Shown piece by piece: positions 43,812-53,298 of a DNA stretch of 64,000 bases; the stretch's first letter is position 1, and each line of letters begins with the position of its first letter. Source of the stretch: Flavobacteriales bacterium (GTDB lineage: Bacteria > Bacteroidota > Bacteroidia > UBA10329); contig WGMW01000002.1 in the NCBI GenBank assembly GCA_016124845.1, positions 1-64,000 of the forward strand, read 5' to 3'. The position numbers and the translations under genes were made by a program. Below the pieces are notes generated by a model that was given only the letters and a program-made list of their open reading frames with translations, was not told where the DNA came from and did not search any database.

Positions 43812-45761
43812 TCAATGGCGAATATACCTTTTCCACCACGTTTGGAACACGATGAGGTTCCAAATATGGGTGGCCGAATCGCCCGGATCGTTGGAGTGCA
43901 ATTTGTTGATCAGTGACTGAACGGCATTCCAGCTGAAAATTTCCTGTTCCTCGATCAGTTTCCTGCTCAATAGGTCATCCTTGATAAGCGAATCCAATTC
44001 ACCTTTGAACCAGTTCAGCAATGGAACCTCAAAACCGTGTTTTGGTCTTCTGAAAAGCATTTCCGGCAGATCCGCCCGGAAAGTTTCCTGCAAGATCCGC
44101 TTTCGGATGTTGGCCGTGATCTTGTATTCCTCTGGAAGTGAACAGGCAAATTCCACCAATTCATGGTCCAAGAACGGAACACGAACCTCCAAGCTGTTGG
44201 CCATGCTCATCAGATCCACTTTGGTCAGCATGTCGTTACGTAGAACCTGATGAAGGTCGGTATAAAGCACTTCATCCAGATCATTGGTCGTGCCAAGTTC
44301 AGCCGTCAGTCGCTTTTTTCGTTCAGCTAAATCCCCCGGCTCATTCCTCGCCACCCCCTTTGAAAGGGGGAACTTGTCAACTCCATCTCTTATCAACTTG
44401 TCAACTTCATTTTCTGGCCAAAAGCTGGCCCAATTCCAAAACCTGTCCTTCGGGCCGAGCGAAACACCTTCGCTGAATTTCTGCAGCTGTCGAACCGTAT
44501 TCCCAAAACTTGAGTTTCGCGAAGCGGGCAACAAAAACCAAAGTGGTTTCAATGCAGCTGCGATTTGCTCTTTCAAACCAAGATTTCGGGCACGGAATTC
44601 AGCTGCATGCTTGTTGTAGCCGCTGAAAAGTTCATCGGCACCATCGCCCGAAAGTGCAACCGTTACATGTTTCCGCGTATGCTTGCACAGAATGTGAACG
44701 GGTAGGGCAGAGCTGTCAGCAAATGGCCTGTCGATGTAGTTCAGCACATGATGCAGGTCGGCATATAGATCATCATTGGTCAGCTTGAAAACTGTATGAT
44801 TCGAGCCGATCTTCTTGGCTACCGCTTCCGCATAATGCGTTTCATCAAATAGCGGCTCATCAGCATAACCGATGGAGAATGTGTTCAGTTTATCAGTTTG
44901 CCTTGCCGCCAATGTGGCAATGATGGAACTGTCAATTCCACCGCTCAAGAACGAACCCAATGGCACATCCGCGATCATCCTGCGCTGCACGGATTTCTCC
45001 ATCAAATCACGGAGTTTCTGCTGCGCCTGTTCGTAAGTCAGTCTCGTTTTCGGTGCTGTCGGTTTCGGAATACTCCAGAAGACCCCGTTTGCCACCCTGA
45101 GCGAAGCCGAAGGGTCTCTTTCCAACCCACTGATTCGCATCCAACTCCCCGATTCCAACTCCACCACATTCTTGAAAATCGTTTCAGGATAGGGCGTGTA
45201 ATTGAACTGATGATACAGTGCTTGAGAAACTACATCGATCTCTCTCGGAATACCGAATGCCATCAACGATTTCATCTCACTTCCGAATACAATCGCATTC
45301 TCATCTTGGTAAACCAGTAGTGGTTTGATTCCCATTCTGTCACGTGCCAAAAACAACTCGTCTGTTTCTTTGTCATGAATCGCGAAAGCGAAAAATCCGT
45401 TCAACCGCTTAAGCACTTTCTCTCCCCATTCAATGTAGCCTTGAAGCAGAATTTCCGTATCCGAAGTTGTTCTTGGATTGAAATCCGTTAATTCTCCTTG
45501 GATTTCACGGTAGTTATAGATCTCTCCGTTGAATACAATGGTGTATCGACCAGAATTATCCGTGAACGGCTGGTTGGCTGAAGCGGATGTGTCAATGATT
45601 GCCAAACGGGCGTGACCCAGCGCTGCACTCGCCTCAATATACTTTCCAGAACCATCTGGGCCGCGCAGCGCCATGGTTTCAATAGCGGCATCCAGTTTCT
45701 CAGCGTAAGGGCTTGCCGTGGCAGGTCCGTTCATGGAATAAAATCCTGTAATGCCGCACAT
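43812..45761 (-). CDS. asnB: Glutamine-hydrolysing asparagine synthase-like amidotransferase
   Basis: The protein has 649 residues. MCGITGFYS places the catalytic Cys2 of the glutaminase domain at the mature N-terminus; LALARLAIID-type and NGEIYNYRE motifs follow. The synthase domain has the PP-loop SFLSGGIDSSIIATLAAR (near 275) and SGDGADELFSGYNKH. In polysaccharide clusters such enzymes often amidate uronic-acid sugars rather than make asparagine. Two stretches look foreign: RDPSASLRV (near 220) and FPLSKGVARNEPGDL (near 470), each encoded by a repeat typical of intergenic DNA, added in frame. The catalytic motifs are untouched. Confidence 0.9.
   Translation of the reverse strand: MCGITGFYSMNGPATASPYAEKLDAAIETMALRGPDGSGKYIEASAALGHARLAIIDTSASANQPFTDNSGRYTIVFNGEIYNYREIQGELTDFNPRTTSDTEILLQGYIEWGEKVLKRLNGFFAFAIHDKETDELFLARDRMGIKPLLVYQDENAIVFGSEMKSLMAFGIPREIDVVSQALYHQFNYTPYPETIFKNVVELESGSWMRISGLERDPSASLRVANGVFWSIPKPTAPKTRLTYEQAQQKLRDLMEKSVQRRMIADVPLGSFLSGGIDSSIIATLAARQTDKLNTFSIGYADEPLFDETHYAEAVAKKIGSNHTVFKLTNDDLYADLHHVLNYIDRPFADSSALPVHILCKHTRKHVTVALSGDGADELFSGYNKHAAEFRARNLGLKEQIAAALKPLWFLLPASRNSSFGNTVRQLQKFSEGVSLGPKDRFWNWASFWPENEVDKLIRDGVDKFPLSKGVARNEPGDLAERKKRLTAELGTTNDLDEVLYTDLHQVLRNDMLTKVDLMSMANSLEVRVPFLDHELVEFACSLPEEYKITANIRKRILQETFRADLPEMLFRRPKHGFEVPLLNWFKGELDSLIKDDLLSRKLIEEQEIFSWNAVQSLINKLHSNDPGDSATHIWNLIVFQTWWKRYIRH
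44331..44370. repeat. Interspersed hairpin repeat inside asnB, copy type A
   Basis: The plus strand reads ATCCCCCGGCTCATTCCTCG and then CCACCCCCTTTGAAAGGGGG. CCCCCTTTGAAAGGGGG is a near-perfect hairpin. On the coding strand it gives FPLSKGVARNEPGD. Repeats of this form are familiar from intergenic DNA of many bacteria. Beside it, GTTGACAAGTT is present twice. Confidence 0.65.
45092..45118. repeat. Interspersed repeat inside asnB, copy type B
   Basis: The plus strand reads CCACCCTGAGCGAAGCCGAA and then GGGTCTC. On the coding strand this gives ERDPSASLRVA. The sequence CCCTTCGGCTTCGCTCAGGG is a common bacterial intergenic hairpin repeat with arms CCCT...AGGG. Confidence 0.65.
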
Positions 45762-45766
45762 GTTTC

Positions 45767-46072
45767 TTAATCTCTTAGAATGTGTGAAGTAAAGAGGCTT
45801 TCCAATTTTTTCAGATCAACACACTCAAAACTTTGAATAACGATATGAGTATCTTCTCCTTTGGAGATGTCTTCCAGGTTAACGAAGTATTCGTATTTAT
45901 TTCTTTTCCAAGTCGATACATAAATCAGGAATTGATTCTTCAGGTCTGAGAAGCCAATGGCGCAGAGATCTCCCTCCCAGTAATCAGTGATGTTGAAAGA
46001 GTCCTTGCCAAACTTGGACTCCAAATGTTCAACCAGCGATAAGATGGATTTGTCCTTAACAAGTGGTTTCAT
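45767..46072 (-). CDS. Small conserved-looking hypothetical protein
   Basis: The protein has 101 residues, with no signal peptide or membrane segment. It starts MKPLVKDKSILSLVEHLESK and contains aromatic residues at regular spacing (ITDYWEGDLCAIGF, LIYVSTWKRNKYEYFVNLED). I do not recognise the family. It ends 5 bp before asnB and is probably the first gene of the polysaccharide operon, after the lpdA terminator. Confidence 0.6.
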   Translation of the reverse strand: MKPLVKDKSILSLVEHLESKFGKDSFNITDYWEGDLCAIGFSDLKNQFLIYVSTWKRNKYEYFVNLEDISKGEDTHIVIQSFECVDLKKLESLFTSHILRD

Positions 46073-46087
46073 CGTCCCTAATTAACA

Positions 46088-46113
46088 GAAAAGCCGTCAT
46101 TGAGACGGCCTTT
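46088..46113 (-). terminator. Terminator of lpdA
   Basis: On the minus strand, GGCCGTC-TCAAT-GACGGC is followed by TTTTCT. It lies about 40 bp after the lpdA stop. Confidence 0.8.
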
Positions 46114-46151
46114 CAGATCTAATTAACTAATCCACTAATTCTCTGATCAAC

Positions 46152-47540
46152 TCAAAGATGTATCACTTCATCATAGGCCGCAGCCGCAGCTTCCATCACC
46201 GCCTCACTCATGGTCGGGTGGGGGTGAACCGTTTTGATGATCTCGTGACCAGTAGTCTCCAGTTTGCGGATAGCCACGATCTCTGCGATCATCTCTGTCA
46301 CGTTAGCACCGATCATGTGTCCGCCAAGCAACTCACCGTACTTCGCATCGAAGATCAGTTTCACGAAACCATCTTTCGCGCCAGCAGCACTTGCTTTACC
46401 TGAAGCAGAGAACGGGAACTTACCCACTTTGATGTCATAACCAGCTTCCTTGGCAGCCGCTTCGGTGTAACCGACAGACGCCACTTCGGGTGAACAGTAC
46501 GTACAACCTGGAATGTTCTTGTAATCCAATGGCTCTGGGTTTTCCCCAGCAATTTTCTCTACGCAAATAATTCCCTCGGCACTTGCCACGTGCGCCAACG
46601 CTGGGCCAGGAATACAATCTCCAATGGCAAATACGTTCGGGATGTTGGTGGCGTAGTACTCATCTACTTTAATGCGACCGCCATCTATTATAACGCCCAC
46701 ATCTTCCAATCCGCAGTCTTCCAGATTGGCCTGAATACCAACGGCCGAAAGCACCACATCGCACTCAATCACCTCTTCACCTTTCTTGGTTTTGACGGTC
46801 ACTTTGCAGCCGCTGCCAGAAGTATCAACCTTCTCCACAGAACTGTCGGTCATGATCTTCATTCCCGCTTTCTTGAAGGAGCGACCAAGTTGCTTGCTCA
46901 CTTCCTCATCCTCCACCGGAACGATGTTTGGCATATACTCCACAACCGTCACTTCCGTACCAATGGCGTTGTAGAAATACGCGAACTCCACACCAATGGC
47001 ACCAGAACCGACCACAACCATCTTCTTCGGTTGCTTGTCCAACGTCATGGCTTCACGATAGCCGATGATCTTCTTACCATCCTGCTTCAGGTTCGGCAAT
47101 TCGCGACTACGCGCACCCAACGCCAGAATTATGTTCTTGGCCGAAACGTCCGATTTCTTTCCATCCGCATCCGTCACCTCAACCGTGGTATTGTTCTTAA
47201 TCTTACCGAAACCCTGAATATGCTCGATCTTGTTCTTCTTGAAGAGGAACTGAATGCCCTTGCTCATGCCATTGGCCACGCCACGGCTGCGCTTCACCAT
47301 TTCCTTGATATCCGCCTTGCTGTTGCCAACAGAAACACCGTAATCGGCCGCGTGTTGGATGTATTCGAAAACATTCGCACTCTTCAGCAATGCCTTTGTG
47401 GGGATGCAACCCCAGTTCAGGCAGATACCGCCCAACTCCGCGCGTTCCACCACGCCTACTTTCATACCCAATTGCGAAGCGCGGATGGCTGCCACATAAC
47501 CACCAGGGCCGCTGCCCACTACTATCAGATCGTAACTCAT
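46152..47540 (-). CDS. lpdA: Dihydrolipoyl dehydrogenase
   Basis: This 462-residue flavoprotein is the E3 subunit of 2-oxoacid dehydrogenase complexes. It reoxidises dihydrolipoamide with NAD+. Visible are the FAD motif VVGSGPGGYVAAIRASQLG, the redox-active disulfide GGICLNWGCIPTKALLKSA, the NAD motif VVGSGAIGVEFAYF, ANIPNVFAIGDC-type ATNIPNVFAIGDCI, and the C-terminal catalytic HPHPTMSEAVMEAA with the His-Glu pair. A possible -7 element, TACCTTCG, lies at 47563-47570. Confidence 0.95.
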   Translation of the reverse strand: MSYDLIVVGSGPGGYVAAIRASQLGMKVGVVERAELGGICLNWGCIPTKALLKSANVFEYIQHAADYGVSVGNSKADIKEMVKRSRGVANGMSKGIQFLFKKNKIEHIQGFGKIKNNTTVEVTDADGKKSDVSAKNIILALGARSRELPNLKQDGKKIIGYREAMTLDKQPKKMVVVGSGAIGVEFAYFYNAIGTEVTVVEYMPNIVPVEDEEVSKQLGRSFKKAGMKIMTDSSVEKVDTSGSGCKVTVKTKKGEEVIECDVVLSAVGIQANLEDCGLEDVGVIIDGGRIKVDEYYATNIPNVFAIGDCIPGPALAHVASAEGIICVEKIAGENPEPLDYKNIPGCTYCSPEVASVGYTEAAAKEAGYDIKVGKFPFSASGKASAAGAKDGFVKLIFDAKYGELLGGHMIGANVTEMIAEIVAIRKLETTGHEIIKTVHPHPTMSEAVMEAAAAAYDEVIHL

Positions 47541-47734
47541 CTTGTTCGTTTTTATCTGGTTGCGAAGGTATCAACGATAACCAAAACCAAAACCCAGAAA
47601 CCATACATCTTCATGTAATCACACCTGTGTCAATTCAAGTGATGCTCACCAAGGAGAAAAAATGGTATCGAGAAGTGTTGCTTTTGGTGCGTGTTTATCA
47701 CGTGTGTCCTTTTCGCTTTCTTGAGTAAACGGTT

Positions 47735-50700
47735 CTACCGAACAGTTACCAGTTTCCCAAGTAAGTATCTACGCTTGGCCGTATTGATGTATGCTAAGAA
47801 ATATCCTGCTCCCAATTCACTTACACTAACATCAAACTGCATCGAGCTTATCCGTTTTCTAAGGATAAGTCGTCCTGAAACATCTGTGATCAGTAGTTCG
47901 CTACTTTCTGCTGGCAAGCGATCTAACCGGAAAAACACCTTATCCCTTGATGGGTTTGGATAGATGACGGCCTCTATTGTCGAGACCTCATCTATCGCAA
48001 GTCCTTGCAAGAGGTAAGGTTCGGAATTGATTTTACAGTTTACCGGGTAAATCGCTTCAACATGGTAGACACCATTTAATATTGGTTCAAGGTATATACC
48101 CGTTTCTCCAGTAAGTAAAGTATCATTCCGGAACCACTGTTGGTTAATAGGGTTCATGAACGGAGATATTAATATCGTTTGCTGACACGTGATAAATTGA
48201 CCTGTTGGTTGGTAGCATTCTTGAACTGTATTCAGAGTTGTGTTTGTCGAGATTGGAGGATTTGCATCAAAGAAAATGTTTGCAGTATTGTGAATTAAAG
48301 TTCCAGGAAAGAGATTGCTGTCAGCCTTAATCCTGTATTGGATGAATCCTTGGCTTTCTATAAACGAGGTACCACTATCGACCAGCATGATTCCAAGGAA
48401 TTTGAAGACCGCATCACCATCGGGTTCAACGCTTATTTCAACGTCATGCGACCATGCAACAGGTGTAAGGGTGCTCCAGTCCAAGTTCCTGTCCAGTTGG
48501 TTGCGAATGATAACATCAGTAGCGGGTGCATTTCCTGTATTCTGAAACCTCACAGTATATTCTAACCATTGTCCATCGGAAATATATCCTTCGGATTCAA
48601 TTCCGGTATGTTCAGTCTTATCGTTAGGGTCGAAAGCACAAGCTAAAGGTGTGGTGCCCAGCTGTTGAAGTTGAAGTCCTGATTGGTCGAAGTAGTTGAC
48701 CTCAGTTTCCATGATCTCACCTAACCAGAATGGGTCAGGCATCTGTATGCCTACAACCTGACTGAGTTGGTCATAAAAAGACAGGCTGTCCACATGGTAA
48801 TATAGTTTATTGCCAACAATAGAGTCAGGCATAGGGTCTGAGTACTCAAAAGTTAAAATGGTATCCAATACCACTTCAAACACCCCAGATAAGAATGTGT
48901 TTCCCGTGTTTTGAAGGGAAAACCATAATGTTCCCATGGATAAACATGGCCCAGTTGGGTCAATAGTTGTAAGATTAGCATTAGGTTGAATTCCGTTCGG
49001 AATGACTCCAAAATCAGCACCTGAATACATTGGACTAACTGAATCCAGAATTACCGTGTAGGAGTTTGGTGTGGTCAATAGCCAAAGTGATGTGTCAAGC
49101 TCTGGAGTAACTGAATATGCACCAATACCAGTGAGAGCATTGTACTCTCCATTTGCATTGGTGAAAAATGCCGATTGAGTAGGATCTATCTGAACATCGA
49201 TAAAAGGAAATGGGATGTCGTTGTTAGTCATATTACCGCTGGTATCAATATCATAAAACACATGGCCTTGAACGCGATAACTTCCCCAAAAAAGGTTTTC
49301 AAAGTAATAGATGCCTGCATTCATTGGTCCATTTCCTTGATCGGAGATAATAAGATCTTCGTCTCCATCAAAGTCTCTGTCTACTGGAATTAGGTCGTAA
49401 GGCCGTCCCAATTCAGCATCCCCGAATTGAATGTGGTAAGGGTCGGAAAACTGCCAGCCCCCAAGATTTTTATACCAGAAAAGACCACAAGAGCTACAGC
49501 TATTTCCTATTCCAGGTGTCATACAAAGAATGTCAGTAAGCCCATCATTATCAATGTCCATGGCTGTAGTGCCATCTGGCAGCCAAATGTTTGAATACCA
49601 CTGGTCGGAGTATACAATATGACGATTGAAATTCACTCCATCGAACTCATGGATAGATATGATAGGGTTATTGAAACTGTGGTTCAATAATAGGTCGTTG
49701 TCTCCATCATTATCGAAATCTGCCGCACAGATACGAGTGCTATACCAATCTGTTGTGTCGTTTATGAAGATCACATCGAATTGACCCTGTCCATCATTGA
49801 TGAAAACAGCAATTCCACCCACATCTTCATCCGCCACCAAGGCGGCATCCATATCGCCATCGTTTTCAAGATCAAATGTTTCCATTCGGCCAGGAGTTAG
49901 ACCAAATTCGCTTGAAACGATGGGTTCTAAGGTTAGAACACCATTCTGATTGCGGGCCATCATTATTTGATTTCCATTGTTCCCACTTGGTACCACAATG
50001 ACATCCTGATCACCGTCATTGTCAAAATCTTCGAATGCTGAGGCCTAAAATTGCTGCGTTGGGAATTCAAGATGTACCTCCGGGATACTAAAGTTACCTG
50101 AGCCATCATTCTCAGATGTTGTGATTTTTCCATCCCATCCGACATAGCCTACATCAGCAGTGCCATTGTTATCCAGATCACGGCTATATACATCCATAAC
50201 GGAACCAGAACTCAAATCAATTGCGTAAGAGGAATTCGCATACTGGTCGTTACCCGTGTATTTGAGGTACTCAACTTGGTACTGGAAACCTGTTGATGAA
50301 ACGGCTAATATATCTTTGTAACCATCTTTATTCACATCAGTGAGCACCATTTGACGGCACCCACCAGGTGTATTCATATGTGAGCCTTCCGTCCAATCTT
50401 GATATGTGCTGTCACCAAACAAGACGACCAGCCCATGGTCGAACAAAATATCAACTATCCCATCACCATTGAAATCTTCAAACTGTAAGTTTTTCAGCGG
50501 TGCAACAAGTTCGGTTAGCATGGTGTAATTCGTATTCGCACCATGATAAAGACGTAATCCACCCCTCGGAACGACCACTTCAGGGCCAGGTTGGCCATCC
50601 AGATCAATCACCTTGACTCCTTGACCATTGTTGGCTGAACTGGCAATAAGTGTGTGGCTCGTAAATTGATCGGCACCATCGTTTTCAAGCCAAAGAATTG

Positions 50701-51478
50701 GTTCACTCGTTCCCGCTTGAAATCCACGTGCAACTAGGTCAAGGTCACCATCATTGTCCATATCGCCAGAGCCATAAACGGTTTCGATATTATAGGGAAG
50801 GGATAAGGAATGAAAGACATAGCCAGCACTATCATTCACAAGACAGGTTTCTTCTTCCGTTGATTGTTTAACAAAAACATCTATCAGTGAATCTCCATTG
50901 AAGTCGAATAAGTTATCAATGTCTCCACCATTAGGAATGACGATCTCAACCGTTTCCGTAAACTGTCCCGATCCATTGTTTTTCATCCAACAGCCCATTC
51001 CGGCACCGGCAGAAAGTACGATATCCGCATATCCATCAAGATTCATGTCGAAAGAAAATATGCTATTGATAGACGTGTAACCCGCAGGCATATTAAGCAC
51101 TATGGGCGGGCCATTTCCTTGGCCGAGATTTAGCCAAAGACGGGTTTCCGGGTCTCCATTGGAATTTGCCGCAGTAACGATATCTGCATAACCGTTGTAG
51201 TCGAAATCATAGACTGTTATTAGCCTGTATGCCTCATCGGTATCCAAAATGGTATGATGGTCAATGAAAAATCCTGCACCATCATTTTCATACCAGACCA
51301 CTTTACCATCCTTAAATGACGAAACGACCACGTCCAGATCACCATCACCATCCATATCTCCGCTTTCAGTACTACTAAGTCCTTTTGATACAGGCGATAT
51401 CTGAACAGGCTCTGCAAACTGAGCCCAAGCGCTTACACCGGCCAATAACGAAAGTAAAAGTGTTGCAATGTTTTTCAA
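47735..51478 (-). pseudogene. FG-GAP/VCBS repeat T9SS surface protein, split by an in-frame stop
   Basis: A signal peptide (MKNIATLLLSLLAGVSAWAQ) begins at 51478 and FG-GAP/VCBS repeats follow (for example GDMDGDGDLDVVVSSFKDGK, DLDNNGTADVGYVG), rich in calcium-type Asp loops. A TAG at 50045-50047 stops translation after 477 residues. The same frame continues directly with ASAFEDFDNDGDQDVIVV, another FG-GAP loop, for about 770 residues more. That part includes a DUF11-like beta domain (WLEYTVRFQNTGNAPATDV) and a T9SS type A sorting domain (IYPNPSRDKVFFRLDRLPAE, LLITDVSGRLILRK). Without the stop it would be one protein of about 1247 residues. Nonsense mutation or a sequencing error is likely; the upstream product would lack the sorting signal. 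Confidence 0.85.
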
Positions 51479-52214
51479 CGGTATTATTTAAACAACGTTA
51501 AATGTACGTATTTGCCTTGGTAAACAATTTCAGGAGATAATCATTGCATGGTAATTAGAAAATATCCATCCATACTGCTTGCCCATAGCTGGCGCAAGAG
51601 TTCCGCAGGATCCCTTGTGCTGAATTAAATACGATCAGTTTGTAACTGATCTCATTTCCAGAAGCTGGTCCTTTCTCGGTAAAAAGGACGATAAGAATCA
51701 TTCCACAAATCTCTGCTGGCACCCTTTGATTACGCCTGCCTAAGCATCCTCGAATTTCTCTGTTTAGACCTTCGTGCTTCCAAATGGCAATTTCCACCAT
51801 CCTCCAAACCATTCCCGCCTTCCTAAGAATAATTCCCGCTTTGCTCAGAACCCTTTCCACCATACTGACAATTATTTCCACTATGCTTTAAGAGGCTGCC
51901 CGCTTCCTCGCAATCCTTGCCGCCAGACCGACAAAGCTTCCCATTTCCCTGTTACTGATCTCCGCCACGGTGATACTGATTCCCATCGCGTTAAGATTTA
52001 TGCCCACCACGTTAAGATTTATTCCCGCCTCGTTCTCATCAACTGCCACCTTCCTTCCATTGGTTGCCGCCTTGCTCATCGCCCCATTCTCCAGCCTCTG
52101 ATCAACTGATTTGCTGAACAACTGATCAACTTGCTTCCAAATAGCGGTTTTCTTTTTGATAACTACTCCTTTCCTAAACGTTATGGAAATCTTAACCTTA
52201 CTAATTTCGCCCCC
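51479..52214. other. Gap with repeat array, no convincing gene
   Basis: About 735 bp lie between the FG-GAP gene and the M61 remnant. Two minus-strand frames (51555-51881 and 51888-52322) are in the same phase and separated by one stop, and a plus-strand frame (51774-52109) is also open. All three are explained by the 21-bp periodic array at 51777-52091. A probable -7 element, TAATTTCG, for the M61 gene is at 52202-52209. Confidence 0.6.
51777..52091. repeat. Degenerate 21-bp tandem array, 15 units
   Basis: Fifteen 21-bp units can be laid out without gaps. On the plus strand most units follow the pattern Cxt-cct-xax-aat-xat-tYc-cRc; two adjacent units (51987-52028) share GTTAAGATTTAT. The phase is kept exactly from the first to the last unit. 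In the plus frame each unit is a heptapeptide ending in Arg, His or similar (LPKNNSR, FAQNPFH, HVKIYSR); in the minus frame units read like KAGIILR, KAGMVWR, EAGINLN, VVGINLN. Weaker units may extend it to about 51735 and 52133. Confidence 0.75.
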
Positions 52215-52690
52215 ATGGAAGGGAAGATAGAGTATCGTGTTGTTTACCGCGAGCCGCATCGGCATTTCGTGGATTTTGAATTGATGATTACAGGCATTTC
52301 GCAGTCCAAATTGCAGTTGCAATTGCCAGCTTGGCGTCCGGGCCGGTATGAGTTGGGCAACTTTGCCAAGAACGTGCAGCGCTTTGCCGCTTTCACCATC
52401 AATAATGAACCTCTAACCTTCCGTAAACTCACCAAAGACCTTTGGGAGGTCGATTGCGATGGTCACCAAAAGGTGAAGGTCGCCTACAACTACTTCGCCA
52501 ACGAACTCAATGCAGGTAACACCTTTGTAGACCACAGCCAACTGTAGGTCAATCCTGTAAACTGCTTCATGTTTGTACCCGACTGGGTTGACCGCGCAGC
52601 AACCGCCACGCTCGACATACCCAAGGGCTGGCAGGTGGCCTCAGGGATGAAAGCAACTACCCGCGCACTTCTCGATACACCCTTCCACTT
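52215..52690 (+). pseudogene. M61-family aminopeptidase, N-terminal remnant
   Basis: The frame starts MEGKIEYRVVYREPHRHFVD and follows the beta-rich N-terminal domain of M61 glycyl aminopeptidases (LQLPAWRPGRYELGNFAKNV, KVAYNYFANELNAGNTFVD). A TAG at 52545 stands where family members have an aromatic residue (DHSQL-stop-VNPVNCFMFVP). The frame continues with M61-like sequence (PKGWQVASGMKAT) until it runs into interspersed repeats near 52660-52690. The catalytic HExxH domain is absent; a full protein would need about 400 more residues. The gene is dead. Confidence 0.8.
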
Positions 52691-52691
52691 C

Positions 52692-52725
52692 GTGGCTGCT
52701 GAGCCTGTCGAAGTGCTCAGGCCAC
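52692..52725. repeat. GCCTGTCGAAG-type hairpin repeat
   Basis: GTGGC...GAGC and GCTC...GCCAC arms surround CTGTCGAAGT. This belongs to the common 'TTCGACAGGCTCAG' class of bacterial intergenic hairpins. It lies at the break point of the M61 remnant. Confidence 0.55.
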
Positions 52726-52733
52726 TTAGAGTA

Positions 52734-52797
52734 CCAAAACCTCGCACGTCTATTGCAGGGCGGCTGTTACCCAAGACGCTATCTTTAACGTCACATG
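52734..52797 (+). repeat. Cassette-head repeat, copy 1 (degenerate)
   Basis: The copy contains CCAAAACCTCGCACGTC, TATTGCAGGGCGGCTGTTAC and CTATCTTTAACGTCAC. It shares the first half with copies 2 and 3; the palindromic end CCTAACGT...ACGTTAGG is decayed. The start codon of the next gene lies at its right edge. Confidence 0.7.
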
Positions 52798-53139
52798 GAT
52801 CAAGAAACGGCTCATTATATAGTTGAACACTATCGTTCGCTCATGATCGAAAAAGAGAAGAGGGCTCAACGCCATCATTTCAGTACGGTCAAAATAGGCG
52901 ATGAAGCAAGTGAGGCAAGGCAACGGGTCTATCAAAAGATGTTCTGGTTGTCAAACGACCCCGAAATTCTGGCTTTGCTTGATGGTGGGTATGAACGGTT
53001 CGAGATCCATACGGCCTCCCGCATCCTGTCAGAACATGAAGATGAGGTATTCCTGAATCATTGTCCAAAATGTGGACGACTTGCAAGGACGCCAAAAGCA
53101 AAGCAATGCCGTTACTGTGGCAATGACTGGCATGGATAG
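52795..53139 (+). CDS. Small protein with C-terminal zinc ribbon
   Basis: The protein has 114 residues. The N-terminal two thirds are helical and charged (MDQETAHYIVEHYRSLMIEK, ARQRVYQKMFWLSNDPEILA). The last 25 residues hold CPKCGRLARTPKAKQCRYCG, a four-cysteine zinc ribbon. No signal peptide; cytoplasmic. The family is unknown to me. The first of three small genes each headed by the same repeat. Confidence 0.72.
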   Translation: MDQETAHYIVEHYRSLMIEKEKRAQRHHFSTVKIGDEASEARQRVYQKMFWLSNDPEILALLDGGYERFEIHTASRILSEHEDEVFLNHCPKCGRLARTPKAKQCRYCGNDWHG

Positions 53140-53205
53140 AATCTGTTTCACTGGTTTAAGATCTCCATCCGCTTCAGGATATTGCCCTATACAACTCAGG
53201 TAGCG

Positions 53206-53238
53206 AGACCTGCGAGGTTTCCAAAACCTCACAGGTCT
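53206..53238. repeat. AGACCTGCGAGGTTT hairpin repeat
   Basis: AGACCTGCGAGGTTT, CC, AAAACCTCACAGGTCT form a near-perfect 15-bp stem. Hairpins of this sequence are widespread in Bacteroidota genomes. Its right arm is the left part of cassette-head copy 2; copies 1, 3 and 4 keep only the right arm. Confidence 0.75.
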
Positions 53239-53291
53239 TTTGCAGGGCGGCTGTTTCCTAACGTCTTATCTTTAGCGGGAAACGTTGAGGG
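53222..53291 (+). repeat. Cassette-head repeat, copy 2
   Basis: The copy contains CAAAACCTCACAGGTCTTTT, GCAGGGCGGCTGTTTCCTAA and CGTCTTATCTTTAGCGGGAA, ending ACGTTGAGGG. It includes a -7-like box TATCTTTA and the arms CCTAACGT/ACGTTGAGG. The start codon of the next gene is 8 bases beyond. Confidence 0.78.
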
Positions 53292-53298
53292 TTATTAA

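Noticed and set aside
46590-47618. Long plus-strand frame opposite lpdA
   Set aside because: Antisense shadow of a well-conserved dehydrogenase gene with complete motifs.
51777-52091. Variable repeat of a diversity-generating retroelement
   Set aside because: No reverse transcriptase or template repeat is present in the window and variation is not confined to adenine positions.
51774-52109. Plus-strand open frame as a real gene
   Set aside because: It has no ATG or ribosome-binding site and its openness follows from the 21-bp array, which is open on much of the other strand too.
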